From Pseudofrankia saprophytica (GTDB lineage: Bacteria; Actinomycetota; Actinomycetes; Frankiales; Frankiaceae): DNA of 64,000 nucleotides. The notes beneath the pieces are model-generated. The model was not told the DNA's origin, searched no databases, and worked only from the letters and a program-made list of their open reading frames with translations. The DNA is taken from the NCBI RefSeq assembly GCF_000235425.2, contig NZ_KI912266.1, positions 736,273-800,272 on the forward strand, given 5' to 3'. Below, one piece after another: positions 50,005 to 59,374 of the stretch (its first letter is position 1; each line of letters starts with the position of its first letter). The position numbers and the translations under genes were made by a program.

Positions 50005-51219
50005 GTGGCCGCTCGGTACACGATCATCTCGGCTGACACCCACGCGGGTGCGAGCCATGAGACCTACCGCGAGTACCTCGACCCGTCGTTCAAGGAGGAC
50101 TTCGACGCCTGGCGCGGCAGGTACAAGAACCCGTGGAAGGACCTGCGTGACACCGACCTGAGGGTCCGCAACTGGGATGACGACCGGCGCGACCGCGACC
50201 AGCTCTCCCAGGGCGTCGTCGGCGAGGTCATCTTCCCGAACACGGTGCCGCCGTTCTACCCGGGCTTCGTGCTGTTCGCCGGGCCGCCGACGGCCGAGGA
50301 ATACCGCCACCGCCGCGCCGGCATCCACGCGCACAACCGGTGGCTTGCGGACTTCTGCGCCCGCAAGCCGGCACAGCGCGCCGGCGTCGGGCAGTTCTTC
50401 CTGAACGACATCGACGACGCCATCGAGGACATCACCTGGATCAAGGAGCATGGCCTGCGTGGCGGCGTGCTGCTGCCGAACGTGGCGCCCGATGTGAAGT
50501 GGGTGAAGCCGCTCTACGACCCGGAGTATGACCGGCTGTGGGCGGCCATCCAGGACCTGGAGATCCCGCTCAACCTGCACGGCGGCACCGGGTCGCCCAA
50601 CTACGGCCGCTACGCGGCCACCCCCGCGCTCATGATCAGCGAGGTGGGCTTCTACGGCATGCGGCCGTTCGTCCACCTGCTGCTCGCCGGCATGTTCGAG
50701 AAGTTCCCGCGGCTGAAGTTCGTCATCACCGAGTCGTCCGCGGCCGCCATCCCGCCGCTGCTCAAGCAGCTCGACGGCGTGCTGGAGAGCATCCGCGGCG
50801 GCGCGATCGGTGAGCTCAAATACCGCAAGGAGGACGCGATCCCGCGCTCGGCGACGGAGTACTGGCAGCAGAGCTGCTGGTCGGGGGCGAGCTTCCCCCG
50901 TCCCGCCGACATCGCCGCCCGCGACGTGATCGGGCACGACCGGTTCATGTGGGGCAGCGACTACCCGCACGACGAGGGCACGTCGCCGTTCACCCTGGAG
51001 GCCATCCGTCAGGTGCTGCACCACCTGCCCGAGGCCGAGGTGCGCGACATCCTGGCCGGCAACGCGGCGAAGCTCTACGACTTCGACCTCGACGCCCTCG
51101 CCCCGCTGGCCGCCGAACACGGCCCGACGGTCGAGGAGGTCGCCACGCCCCTCGGCGCCCTCCCGGAGAACGCGAACAAGGCCCTCCGCGACGCCCAGGC
51201 CCAGCTGGTGGCGGCCTAG
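50005..51219 (+). CDS. Amidohydrolase-2 family metal-dependent hydrolase
   Basis: The 404-residue product has the amidohydrolase-2 pattern: ISADTHAG at the N-terminus (Asp/His in place of the usual D-x-H), NLHGGTGSPNYGRYA and FVITESSAAAIPPLLKQLD, and the late WGSDYPHDEG with the catalytic Asp. Family members include decarboxylases and hydrolases of aromatic or cyclic substrates. The true substrate is unknown. GTG 50005 has GGGAGG 5 bases upstream, better than GTG 49999. A strong hairpin terminator follows. Confidence 0.85.
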   Translation: MAARYTIISADTHAGASHETYREYLDPSFKEDFDAWRGRYKNPWKDLRDTDLRVRNWDDDRRDRDQLSQGVVGEVIFPNTVPPFYPGFVLFAGPPTAEEYRHRRAGIHAHNRWLADFCARKPAQRAGVGQFFLNDIDDAIEDITWIKEHGLRGGVLLPNVAPDVKWVKPLYDPEYDRLWAAIQDLEIPLNLHGGTGSPNYGRYAATPALMISEVGFYGMRPFVHLLLAGMFEKFPRLKFVITESSAAAIPPLLKQLDGVLESIRGGAIGELKYRKEDAIPRSATEYWQQSCWSGASFPRPADIAARDVIGHDRFMWGSDYPHDEGTSPFTLEAIRQVLHHLPEAEVRDILAGNAAKLYDFDLDALAPLAAEHGPTVEEVATPLGALPENANKALRDAQAQLVAA

Positions 51220-51255
51220 TTCTCGGAGCCATCCAGCAGCAACAACTAGCCGACG

Positions 51256-51299
51256 GCCGTTGGCCCCACCGCCCAGGACTTGGCGGTGGGGCCAACGGC
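51256..51299. terminator. Strong hairpin terminator, 18-bp perfect stem
   Basis: GCCGTTGGCCCCACCGCC and GGCGGTGGGGCCAACGGC pair around an 8-base loop. It lies between the converging amidohydrolase and CPBP/hemerythrin genes and probably stops both. Confidence 0.8.
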
Positions 51300-51443
51300 A
51301 TGTCGCCGTCCCGGCCCCCAGCTGCGCTCGGTCTCGGCCGCGTTCCACCTCAACCGCGTTCCACCTCGACCGTCTCGGCCGCCTTCCGCCTTCCGCGTCG
51401 GTCTCCGAAGCCGGGCACCGGTCGGAGCGCACAAGCGTCCTGG

Positions 51444-53306
51444 TCAGCGGGCAGCGAGGGTCAGGAAGGTTCGGCGAGCCGCCCGGCGGGCCAGCCTGAC
51501 GACCAGCGGGCGGGCGATGGCCGGCATCTGCGCGGTGAGCCGGGCAAGACCGTCCGGCCCGGCAGCCTGCTCGATCATGCCCAGCGACAGCAGCACCTGG
51601 CGGGGCGAGAGTCTCACCGAGCCGCCCTGGCCGAGTTCGGACCATTCCTTCGCCGTGAGCAGCAGGGCGGCGAGCGGCACGACCTCGCCTTCCTCGTCGT
51701 CGAGATGCTCCTCCACGGTGACGTCCAGATCCTCCAGCAGACCCGCCAGCTTGTCGCGCGCCGCCAGGCCCGCGCCGGGCCGCCAGGCGGCGGCCGTCCG
51801 TCTGGCCTCCGCTGCGAGCCGGGCCACCGCGTCGTGCTGGTCCCGCGCCGCGACGACCATCGTGGCCGCGGCCGGCTCCCGCTCCGTGAGCCGGGGCCAC
51901 AGCACCCGGTCCTCGCCGGCGTGGTGCTCGTGCAGCAGGGTGAGGAGCAGTTCCAGGTGGTCCGCGACCGCGCCGGCCCGCCGGCTGTCGCCGGGCTGGA
52001 CATCACGGACGAGGTCGGGCAGCAGCCCGAGCTGGTGCCGGAACATCGCGTGCACGACGAACATGTCCGACGTGTCGATCACCCCGTCATCCGTCGGTGC
52101 GGAGCCGACCGGTGCGGAGCCGACCGGTATGGGGCTGACCTGTATGGGGCTGACCGACGAGTGAGCCGGCGTGCTGGCGTTCGACGCGGTGCCGCGGGTG
52201 GCCGCGACGACGACCCCGGCGGCCGAGGGCCGTAGTGGCGCCCGGCGCGCCCAGCACACCGCGGCGGCCACCGAGGTCGCCGCGAGCAGCAGCCCCGTCT
52301 CGGTGCCGAACCAGCCGGTGGCGGACCGGTCCACGGTCGCCGGGGCCACCACCAGGTAGAGGGTCGCGTTCACCGCGGCGTGCGTGACCACGACGGGCCA
52401 CAGCCCATACCGCAGCCGCTGCCAGGCCAGCGTCGAGCCCAGGGCGGTAAGCGCCACGGCGAACAGCGCCGCCGCGATGGGTGTGGGCACTCCATCCGGG
52501 GTGCCGCCCAGCACGATGATGATCGGAAGGTGGAAGGCCGACCAGATCAGGCCGCCGAGCAGCACCACCCGCGCAGGCGAGTTGCTGGTGGCCAGGTGTG
52601 GCAGCAGCACCCCGCGCCACCCGACCTCCTCCCCGACCGCGAGCAGGAGGTAGGGAAGACACCCGACGGTCACGCCGAGCAGGATGGCCAGCGCCGCCCC
52701 CGGCCCGGTTGGCAGCCCGTCGAGGTTGAAGCCGCCGGCGAGCTTCGCGCCGTCGAAGCCGCCGAGGCCGGTGAGCCACAACAGGATCCCGGCCAGCAGC
52801 GGGTAGGCGACGCCGTACGCCCAGGCGAGGCCAAGGGCACGCGCCGAGGTGCGGCGCCAGCCCCAGTCCCAGCCCGCGGAGCCGCGGCCATCCGGCCGGC
52901 GCCGTACCGACGGACGCTGTGCCGAAGGACGCCGTACCGGCAGACCCGCGACCGACAGACGCGCGACCGCCGCGCCCACCAGAGGCCAGGCCGCCTGGCC
53001 GTACATCGCCGCCTGCCCCAGCGCGGAGGCATCGCCGAGATGGCTGACATCGACGGACTGGTTCACCGCCACGCACGTGCTCGCGGCGGTGAGCCCGAAG
53101 GTGGTGGCGAGGAAGACGACCACCTCGCGGCGCGGACGCCGGCCGGTGGCTGCCTGGCCCTGTTGGGCGCGGCCGGCGGCCGACGCGACGCCAGGGCCGG
53201 AGCCGGCGGCCGGCGGGACGCCGGGGTCATGGATGAACGAGGCGCCGAGGTCGCGGGGCGACGGGTTCGGGCGCTGGGAGGCGGTGTCCGTTCCTGTATG
53301 GGTCAT
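51444..53306 (-). CDS. CPBP intramembrane protease fused to a hemerythrin domain
   Basis: The 620-residue product starts at ATG 53306. Residues about 60-410 are a multi-helix membrane domain with CPBP/Abi motifs: AVGEEVGWRGVLLPHL (Glu-Glu...Arg), SAFHLPI and VVTHAAVNATLYL. A linker with short repeats (SPIQVSPIPVGSAPVGSAP) leads to a hemerythrin-like domain, with HAMFRHQLGLLPDLV, LLHEHHAGEDRVLWPRL, ARDQHDAVARL and VEEHLDDEEGEVVPL supplying the His/Glu iron ligands. CPBP enzymes cut membrane substrates. Hemerythrins bind oxygen, NO or iron. An internal GTG before DTSDMF could also yield the hemerythrin part alone. Confidence 0.8.
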   Translation of the reverse strand: MTHTGTDTASQRPNPSPRDLGASFIHDPGVPPAAGSGPGVASAAGRAQQGQAATGRRPRREVVVFLATTFGLTAASTCVAVNQSVDVSHLGDASALGQAAMYGQAAWPLVGAAVARLSVAGLPVRRPSAQRPSVRRRPDGRGSAGWDWGWRRTSARALGLAWAYGVAYPLLAGILLWLTGLGGFDGAKLAGGFNLDGLPTGPGAALAILLGVTVGCLPYLLLAVGEEVGWRGVLLPHLATSNSPARVVLLGGLIWSAFHLPIIIVLGGTPDGVPTPIAAALFAVALTALGSTLAWQRLRYGLWPVVVTHAAVNATLYLVVAPATVDRSATGWFGTETGLLLAATSVAAAVCWARRAPLRPSAAGVVVAATRGTASNASTPAHSSVSPIQVSPIPVGSAPVGSAPTDDGVIDTSDMFVVHAMFRHQLGLLPDLVRDVQPGDSRRAGAVADHLELLLTLLHEHHAGEDRVLWPRLTEREPAAATMVVAARDQHDAVARLAAEARRTAAAWRPGAGLAARDKLAGLLEDLDVTVEEHLDDEEGEVVPLAALLLTAKEWSELGQGGSVRLSPRQVLLSLGMIEQAAGPDGLARLTAQMPAIARPLVVRLARRAARRTFLTLAAR

Positions 53307-53438
53307 GGGTCGACCGTCGTCGCGGTGCCTGGTATGGACCTGGTGACGTCCTGGTACGGACCTGGTGACGTCCCCTGGTACCGCGCTGCTGATGCCGACC
53401 GGCCAGACGCCCGCGGGCCGCGTCGCTACCGTGGCGCC

Positions 53439-56400
53439 ATGCGATTCGAGGTGCTGGGCGCCGTCACGGCGCGGGACCACCAGGATCGCGAGCTGGACCT
53501 GGGCACCGGCCGCGCGGCCACCCTTCTGGCGTTGTTGGTCGCGCAGCGGGAGGCTCCGCTGTCGCCGGCCCGGCTGGCCGACCAACTCTGGTCCGGGCGG
53601 CCGCCCGCGACCGCGGCCACGACCCTGCAGGGCTGGATCTCCCGGCTGCGCCGCCGGCTGGAGCCCGGTGTTCCGGCGGCGCGAGCCCAGCTGCTGGTCA
53701 CCAGATCCGTCGGCTACCAGCTGGTGCTGACCGACCCGGTGGGTCAGCTCGACGCCGCGGCGTTCCACCGGGACGCGGCGACGCTCGACGTACAGCTGAG
53801 AGCCGGCCGCCCGGATCTCGCCGCCGCGGCCGGGCGGGCCGCGCTGGCCCGGTGGCACGGCGACGAGCCCTATGGCGGCCTCCTGGACGAGGCGCTGCCA
53901 GAGGAACCGGGCCGGCTACGGGAGGAGCGGCGCCTCGTCACGGAGCGGTTGGCGCTCGCCCGGCTGGATCTCGGCGATCATGTCTCGCTGCTCGGCGAGC
54001 TGGCGGCCGCGGTGTCCGCCGAGCCGACGCGCGAGAGCCTGTGGGCGATGCGGGTGCTGGCGCTCTACCGGGCGGACCGGCAGGCGGACGCGCTTGCCGC
54101 GCTCACGCGCGTGCGCGGCCTGCTACGTGACGAACTGGGTCTCGACCCCGGCGCGACGCTGCGAGCCGTCGAGACCGCGGTCCGACGCGCGGATCCGGCG
54201 GCGGCGGCCCCGGGCTGGTGGCCAGGCCGGCGGCCGGTCGCCGACGCCGCCGGCAGGCCGACCGCCACCACCGGCGGGCCGGTCATCACGGTGCCGTCAT
54301 CCCGGCCGGTGTCACCGTTCGTCGGGCGGGCGGCCGAGCTGAAGCGGATGTCCACCGTCCTCGCCACGCTGCCAGCCGATGCCGATGCCGATGCCGATGC
54401 CGGGGGCGGGAGCGGGAGCGGGGGTCGGGGCGGAGCCGAGGCCGGGGCCCGGTCGCTGGTCGTGTCCGGGCCTGCCGGCGCAGGCAAGACCCGGCTGCTC
54501 GCGGAGCTGCTTGCGCCGTCGCCCAGCACCACCGCGCCGCCGGGGCTCGCGCGGCCGCGCTGGGTCCGCTGTCACCCGGGTGACGACGCCCCGCCCTACG
54601 ATCTGTGGCGGCGGCTGTTCCCGGAGCTGGCGGCACCGCCGGACGCCTCCACGCGGTCCTGGGCCTTCGCGGTCACGGCGGCGGTCAGCGCCGATGATCG
54701 CTCCAGCCATGCCCCCAGCGGCCGCGCGACGGTGATCGTGGTGGACGACCTGCAGTGGGCCGACGCCGCTTCGCTGCGGGTGCTGGCCATCGTGGTCCGC
54801 GAGCTCGCGGGACGGCCCGCGCTGTTCGCCGCCACGGTGCGCGACGACTATTTGGGCGGCGCCGGGGAGCCTGTCGGCGCGGAACGCTCCGGCGGAGACC
54901 GGAGCGACGACGATCCCGTCGTCGCCGCGCTCGGCGCGCTCGGGCGGCTTCCCGGCGACCACCTGCGCGTCGGGCCGCTCGCCCCGGCGGCGGTGGCCGA
55001 ATACGTGGCCGCGGTGGTGCCCGGCGCGACGTGGGACGACCCGGGCGCGGTCGCGGCGCTGGTGGCCGAACGCTGCGGCGGCAACGCCTTCTTCATGACC
55101 GAGCTCACCCGGCTCGTCGCCGCCGGCCGGCCCGCGGCCGACCTCCCGGAACGGGTGGTCGACGTCGTCAGCTCGCGGGTGGCCGAGCTGGGCGAACCGG
55201 CACGCGGGCTGCTGCGCGTCGCGGCCGTGCTCGGCGAGGACGTTCCTGCGGATGTCGCCGGGCAGGTCGCGGCGGTCGCCGACGCGGGCAGGCTGGACGA
55301 GGCTCTCGACGTCGCCGCGCGCGCCGGGCTCGTCGTCGACGAGCCCGGCGTGGTGCGTTTCGCGCACGCGCTGGTGCGGGAGGGGCTGGCGGCGCGCACG
55401 CCCCCGCGGGTTCAGGCCAGCTGGCATCGGCGGTGCGCCGACCTCCTCCAGTCCCGCGGCGCGGGCGTGCAGGCGGTGGCCGACCATCTGCTGCGCGGCG
55501 ATGATCCGCGCGCCGCCGCCGCCGCGCTCGCCGCCGCCTCGGCCGCGCTCGCCGTCGCGGACTTCGACGGCGCCGTCGGCTGGGCGCGCCGCGGGCTCGA
55601 ACGTGCCCCAGCCGCGGACGCGCCGCTGCGCGTTCGGCTCGGTCTGGCGGCCGGCAGGGCGCTGCGCCGTGCCGGCCGGCTCGCCGAGGCCGACGCCCTG
55701 CTCGCCGGCACCCAGGACGACGCGCTGCTCGCCGGCGAGGTGGATCTCGCCGCCCTGGCCGCGTTGGAACGATCGGGTGGGCCGGTCACCGGCTACTGGT
55801 CGATGGCCGGCGAGACATCCCCCGACCTGCGCGCGCTGCTCACCGTCGCGCGCGAACTGCCGGGGCTCGGGACGGCGGTCGCCGGCGCGCTGGACGCCGC
55901 GTGCGCCGCGCGGTTCGCGCTGGCGGGCGATGTGGAGCGCGCGCGACGCCATCTGGCCGCGGCCCAGGCGGCCTTCGACGCGACCACCGAACGGCCTCGA
56001 CCCGCGGCGGGCAATGGACCGTCCCCGTCCAGCCCGGCGGTGGAGGTCGGCCCGGGGGCCACCGCGTGGGCCAGCGCCGACCTCGCGGAGGTCCATGGCC
56101 TGGAGCAGATGGTGCTGCTCGCGCAGTTCCTGACCTGGTGGCTGCCAGACCTGGCGGTCCGGCGGCTGGCCGTGCTCGACCGGCTCGGCGAGCTCGCCGG
56201 TGACGACGTCGGCGCCCGGCTCACAGTCACCCACCTGCGGGCGCTGACCCTCCTGGAGCTCGGCGAGCTGGAAAGGGCGGACGGACAGGCGCGGCTGCTC
56301 GCCGCCACGGCGAGCCGTCTGCGCTACGACGACTTCACGTTGGTCGCCGCCTGGTGGCGGGCGATGCGTGACCTGATGTCCGGCCGGCTCGACGAGGCGA

Positions 56401-56987
56401 TCGAGGCCGCGGAGTCGGTGTTCTCGCCGTTGCTCGTGGCCTCCCCGGAGGCGGCGGTGGTGGCCCGCACCTCGGTCGAGGCGATCGGCGGGATGGTGGC
56501 CTGGGAGGGCGGCGCGCTGGCCGACATACTGCCCGGGCCCGAGGAAGCGCCGCCCACGGACCATGCCGGCTGGCTGATCGTCCGTGGCCTGGGGCTGGCA
56601 CAGGCCGGCCACATCGGCGACTCGCTCGCCGCCCTCGCGTCCGTCCTGCGGCCGGGCCTTCCCGCGCTCGGTTCCGGCCCGGTGGCCACGAGCTCGCTGA
56701 TCCTGTTGACGGAGTGGTGCTGGCACGCCCGGTCCAGCGCCCGCGCCCGTGAGTGGGCCCGGCCATTGCTCGACCGGGTGGAGGCGTGGGCCGACGCTGT
56801 CATCGTGTTCGCGCCCGGCGGCGTCTGCATGGGCTCCGGTCATCTCTACGTCGGCACGCTCGCCGCCATCCTCGGCGACCGTGAGCGCGCGCGGCGCGAG
56901 CTCGGCGCCGCGATCGCCGTCCACGAACGCCTCGACATGCCCCGGTTCGCGGCCCGCGCTCGCGAACGCGCGGAAGCGGTCGGCTGA
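53439..56987 (+). CDS. AfsR/SARP-type regulator with ATPase and TPR-like domains
   Basis: The 1182-residue product has a winged-helix DNA-binding domain (residues 1-95: RAATLLALLVAQREAPLSPA), then a bacterial activation domain (100-245, ending LRDELGLDPGATLRAVE). An AAA/STAND ATPase follows (Walker A SGPAGAGKTRLLAEL near 350, Walker B TVIVVDDLQWADAASL near 435), and a long helical repeat region. Asp/Ala and Gly/Ser stretches (DADADADAG) interrupt the linker before the ATPase. It should be an ATP-controlled transcriptional activator. ATG 53439 is chosen because the DNA-binding strand begins there. The frame runs open far upstream. Confidence 0.85.
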   Translation: MRFEVLGAVTARDHQDRELDLGTGRAATLLALLVAQREAPLSPARLADQLWSGRPPATAATTLQGWISRLRRRLEPGVPAARAQLLVTRSVGYQLVLTDPVGQLDAAAFHRDAATLDVQLRAGRPDLAAAAGRAALARWHGDEPYGGLLDEALPEEPGRLREERRLVTERLALARLDLGDHVSLLGELAAAVSAEPTRESLWAMRVLALYRADRQADALAALTRVRGLLRDELGLDPGATLRAVETAVRRADPAAAAPGWWPGRRPVADAAGRPTATTGGPVITVPSSRPVSPFVGRAAELKRMSTVLATLPADADADADAGGGSGSGGRGGAEAGARSLVVSGPAGAGKTRLLAELLAPSPSTTAPPGLARPRWVRCHPGDDAPPYDLWRRLFPELAAPPDASTRSWAFAVTAAVSADDRSSHAPSGRATVIVVDDLQWADAASLRVLAIVVRELAGRPALFAATVRDDYLGGAGEPVGAERSGGDRSDDDPVVAALGALGRLPGDHLRVGPLAPAAVAEYVAAVVPGATWDDPGAVAALVAERCGGNAFFMTELTRLVAAGRPAADLPERVVDVVSSRVAELGEPARGLLRVAAVLGEDVPADVAGQVAAVADAGRLDEALDVAARAGLVVDEPGVVRFAHALVREGLAARTPPRVQASWHRRCADLLQSRGAGVQAVADHLLRGDDPRAAAAALAAASAALAVADFDGAVGWARRGLERAPAADAPLRVRLGLAAGRALRRAGRLAEADALLAGTQDDALLAGEVDLAALAALERSGGPVTGYWSMAGETSPDLRALLTVARELPGLGTAVAGALDAACAARFALAGDVERARRHLAAAQAAFDATTERPRPAAGNGPSPSSPAVEVGPGATAWASADLAEVHGLEQMVLLAQFLTWWLPDLAVRRLAVLDRLGELAGDDVGARLTVTHLRALTLLELGELERADGQARLLAATASRLRYDDFTLVAAWWRAMRDLMSGRLDEAIEAAESVFSPLLVASPEAAVVARTSVEAIGGMVAWEGGALADILPGPEEAPPTDHAGWLIVRGLGLAQAGHIGDSLAALASVLRPGLPALGSGPVATSSLILLTEWCWHARSSARAREWARPLLDRVEAWADAVIVFAPGGVCMGSGHLYVGTLAAILGDRERARRELGAAIAVHERLDMPRFAARARERAEAVG

Positions 56988-57130
56988 CGCGGAAGCGGTG
57001 GCTGACGCGGTCCGGATCGGTTCCCCGAGCGCCGCGGCCCCGCGCCGGGACGGACGGGCGTGGCGCGGTGAACGGGCACGGATGGTCCAACCGGTTCGAC
57101 CGCGGGCGGGAAGCGCGGGAGACTCGGAGC

Positions 57131-58279
57131 GTGCAGTCTCCCGCGCTTCCCCGGTACGGCGAGGGTTCCTTGGCCGAGCTGGTGCCGGCATTGCTCGGCA
57201 CGGTCGGAGCCCCGGGTTTCACCGAGGCTCCCCGGCTTGGGCTGGGCGAGGCACGATCGGTCTGCCTGCTGCTGGTCGACGGGCTTGGGGACGAGCTGGT
57301 GGCCGCGAACGCCGACGTCGCTCCCACCCTGGCCGCTCACCGCTCCGCGGCCCTGACGACCTGCTATCCGTCGACGACCGCGACCAGCATCACCTCGATC
57401 GGCACCGGCCTCTCACCGGGCGAGCACGGGGTGGTCGGCTATCTCTGGGAGCCCTATCCGGGGGCCGAGGGGCTGTTGAACGCGCTGCGCTGGCAGTTCC
57501 AGGGCCGGGACAGCACGGCCTTGGACATCATCGTGCCCGAGCAGGCGCAGCCCGAGCTGACCGCTTTCGAGCAGGCCACCGCGGCCGGGATCTCCGTGAC
57601 CGTCGTCTCCCAGCCGCTCTACCGCGATTCGGGGCTGAGCCGGATGGCGCTGCGCGGCAGCCGCTTCTCCGGCGCGTCGACCTGGGGCACCCTGGTCGAA
57701 CGCGTCATCGAGGCGCTACGCGCGCCGGGATTCGTCTATGCCTACGTCAGCGACCTGGACACCACCGGGCACACGCTGGGTCCGGCGTCCGCCGGCTGGC
57801 GCGCACAGCTGGCGCTGGTCGACAGGCTGGTCGCGACGCTCACCGAGCAGCTTCCCGCCGACTCGATGCTCGTCGTCACGGGCGATCACGGAATGGTCAC
57901 CGTCACCGAGGACGACCACGTGAGCCTGGACGGGCGGCCGTCGCTGCTGGCCGGGGTGCGCGCGATCGGCGGCGAGCCGCGAGCCCGCTACGTCTACGCC
58001 CAGCCCGGCGCCGCCGGCGACGTCCTCGCCGCGTGGCGCGAGGGGCTCGGCGAGCACGCGTGGGTGGTATCGGCCGAGCAGGCGGTCGCGGACGGCTGGT
58101 TCGGTCCGAAAGTCACCGAACGGGCCATCCCCCGCCTCGGCGACGTCATCGCGGCGGCACGCGGCACCAGCGTGCTCGTCCGCCCCGACGTCGAACCCCG
58201 ACTGACCACCATGCGCGGCCACCACGGCTCCCTCACGCCAGCCGAACAGCTCATCCCCCTGATCCGTATCCGCGCCTGA
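57131..58279 (+). CDS. Alkaline-phosphatase-superfamily phosphodiesterase/nucleotide pyrophosphatase
   Basis: The 382-residue product has the type I phosphodiesterase pattern: VCLLLVDGLGDE (metal Asp), the nucleophile region CYPSTTATSITSIGTGLSPGEHG (Thr), YVSDLDTTGHTLGP, LVVTGDHGMV and a final MRGHHGSLTP with His ligands. Two zinc ions are expected. It would hydrolyse a phosphodiester or pyrophosphate bond. No signal peptide is seen, so it is probably cytoplasmic. GTG 57131 has GGGAG 9 bases upstream. GTG 57068 is farther out and less likely. Confidence 0.82.
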   Translation: MQSPALPRYGEGSLAELVPALLGTVGAPGFTEAPRLGLGEARSVCLLLVDGLGDELVAANADVAPTLAAHRSAALTTCYPSTTATSITSIGTGLSPGEHGVVGYLWEPYPGAEGLLNALRWQFQGRDSTALDIIVPEQAQPELTAFEQATAAGISVTVVSQPLYRDSGLSRMALRGSRFSGASTWGTLVERVIEALRAPGFVYAYVSDLDTTGHTLGPASAGWRAQLALVDRLVATLTEQLPADSMLVVTGDHGMVTVTEDDHVSLDGRPSLLAGVRAIGGEPRARYVYAQPGAAGDVLAAWREGLGEHAWVVSAEQAVADGWFGPKVTERAIPRLGDVIAAARGTSVLVRPDVEPRLTTMRGHHGSLTPAEQLIPLIRIRA

Positions 58280-58411
58280 CTCCTCCTCTCACGCCTCTCC
58301 TCCCGTGCCTCTCCTCCCGCGGGCAGGCAGACGCCGGGTCAGGTCGGCGGGACGCCGGAGTGCGTCACATCCAAGGTGAACGCGCGGGCCAAGACCGCTA
58401 GCGTTCTCGCC

Positions 58412-59320
58412 ATGACGACCTTGGGAGAGCGCGGGTCGACGGGCGACGGGTCGACGGACGGTCGCGTCGCGCGGTGGCGGTCGCCGCTGTTCACCCCGGC
58501 GAACCGGCCGGACCTGATCGCCAAGCAGGCCCGCTTCGGCGCCGACATCGTGATCGTCGACCTCGAGGACGGGACGCCGCTGGGCGCCAAGCCCGAGGGC
58601 CGCGAAGGCGCGGTCACCGCGGTGCCGAAGCTGCGGGCCGAGTTCGGCGGCGCGATCATGCTGCGGGTGAACGGCGTCACCGACGCGGAGAACTTCGACG
58701 CCGACCTGGACTGCTACGCGGCGCTCGACGTCGACGGCATCGTCGCGCCGAAGATCGAGACGGTGGAGGACGTCGACCGGCTCGACGAGGCGCTGCGCAC
58801 CCGCGGCGTGACCGACCGGTCGGTGATGTACGGGCTGGAGTCGGTCGCGGGCGTGCACCGGGCGGCCGAGGTGCTCGCCCACGCAGCCAGGAACGCCCGC
58901 GTCGACGCGGCGTACTTCGGTGCCGAGGACTTCATCGCCGATCTCGGCGGGCGGCGCACCCGGTCGAACGCCGAGGTGCTGTACGCCCGCTCGCAGGTGG
59001 CGATCGCCTGCCGGCTCGCCGGGGTCGTGGCGCTCGACCAGGTAACCACCACGATCAACGACCGGGAGCGGTTCCTGGAGGAGGCCTCGTTCGCCCGGGA
59101 CCTCGGCTACGGCGGAAAGCTGTGCATCCACCCGGGCCAGGTCGCGATGGCGCACGAGGCGTTCACACCGTCGCCCGAGGAGTACGACCGGGCACGCCGG
59201 CTGCTCGACGCGTACGACGAGGCGCAGCGCGAAGGGCGCGGAACGATCAACTTCGAGGGCGGCATGGTCGACACCCCGCTCGTCCTGCAGGCCCGGCGCA
59301 TCCTCGCCATCGGTGGCTGA
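58412..59320 (+). CDS. CitE/HpcH-type aldolase-lyase family protein
   Basis: The 302-residue product has the CitE-like TIM barrel: RSPLFTPANRPDLI, DIVIVDLEDGTP (metal Glu/Asp), IMLRVNG, VAPKIETVEDV, AYFGAEDFIADLG and GGKLCIHPGQV. Such enzymes cleave or form malyl-, citramalyl- or beta-methylmalyl-CoA thioesters. It lies tail-to-tail with an acyl-CoA dehydrogenase and MaoC hydratase, which suggests a shared acyl-CoA pathway such as a C4/C5 dicarboxyl-CoA route. The start ATG 58412 has no strong ribosome-binding site. Confidence 0.85.
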   Translation: MTTLGERGSTGDGSTDGRVARWRSPLFTPANRPDLIAKQARFGADIVIVDLEDGTPLGAKPEGREGAVTAVPKLRAEFGGAIMLRVNGVTDAENFDADLDCYAALDVDGIVAPKIETVEDVDRLDEALRTRGVTDRSVMYGLESVAGVHRAAEVLAHAARNARVDAAYFGAEDFIADLGGRRTRSNAEVLYARSQVAIACRLAGVVALDQVTTTINDRERFLEEASFARDLGYGGKLCIHPGQVAMAHEAFTPSPEEYDRARRLLDAYDEAQREGRGTINFEGGMVDTPLVLQARRILAIGG

Positions 59321-59374
59321 GGCGGTCCCGGTGGCGGGCGCGGAGCGTCCGCCACCGGGACACCGCCCGATCGG

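Noticed and set aside
52380-53438. N-terminal extension of the AfsR-type frame (about 350 extra codons)
   Set aside because: The extension overlaps the CPBP gene on the other strand, is low-complexity, and the DNA-binding domain begins exactly at ATG 53439.
53307-53858. N-terminal extension of the CPBP/hemerythrin frame
   Set aside because: It overlaps the start of the AfsR-type gene. The Met at 53306 is followed by a normal cytoplasmic leader and the first membrane helix.
54312-57191. Long minus-strand open frame (959 codons) opposite the AfsR-type regulator
   Set aside because: Its translation is Arg/Gly/Ala-rich with no domain. It mirrors the third-position GC bias of the real plus-strand gene.
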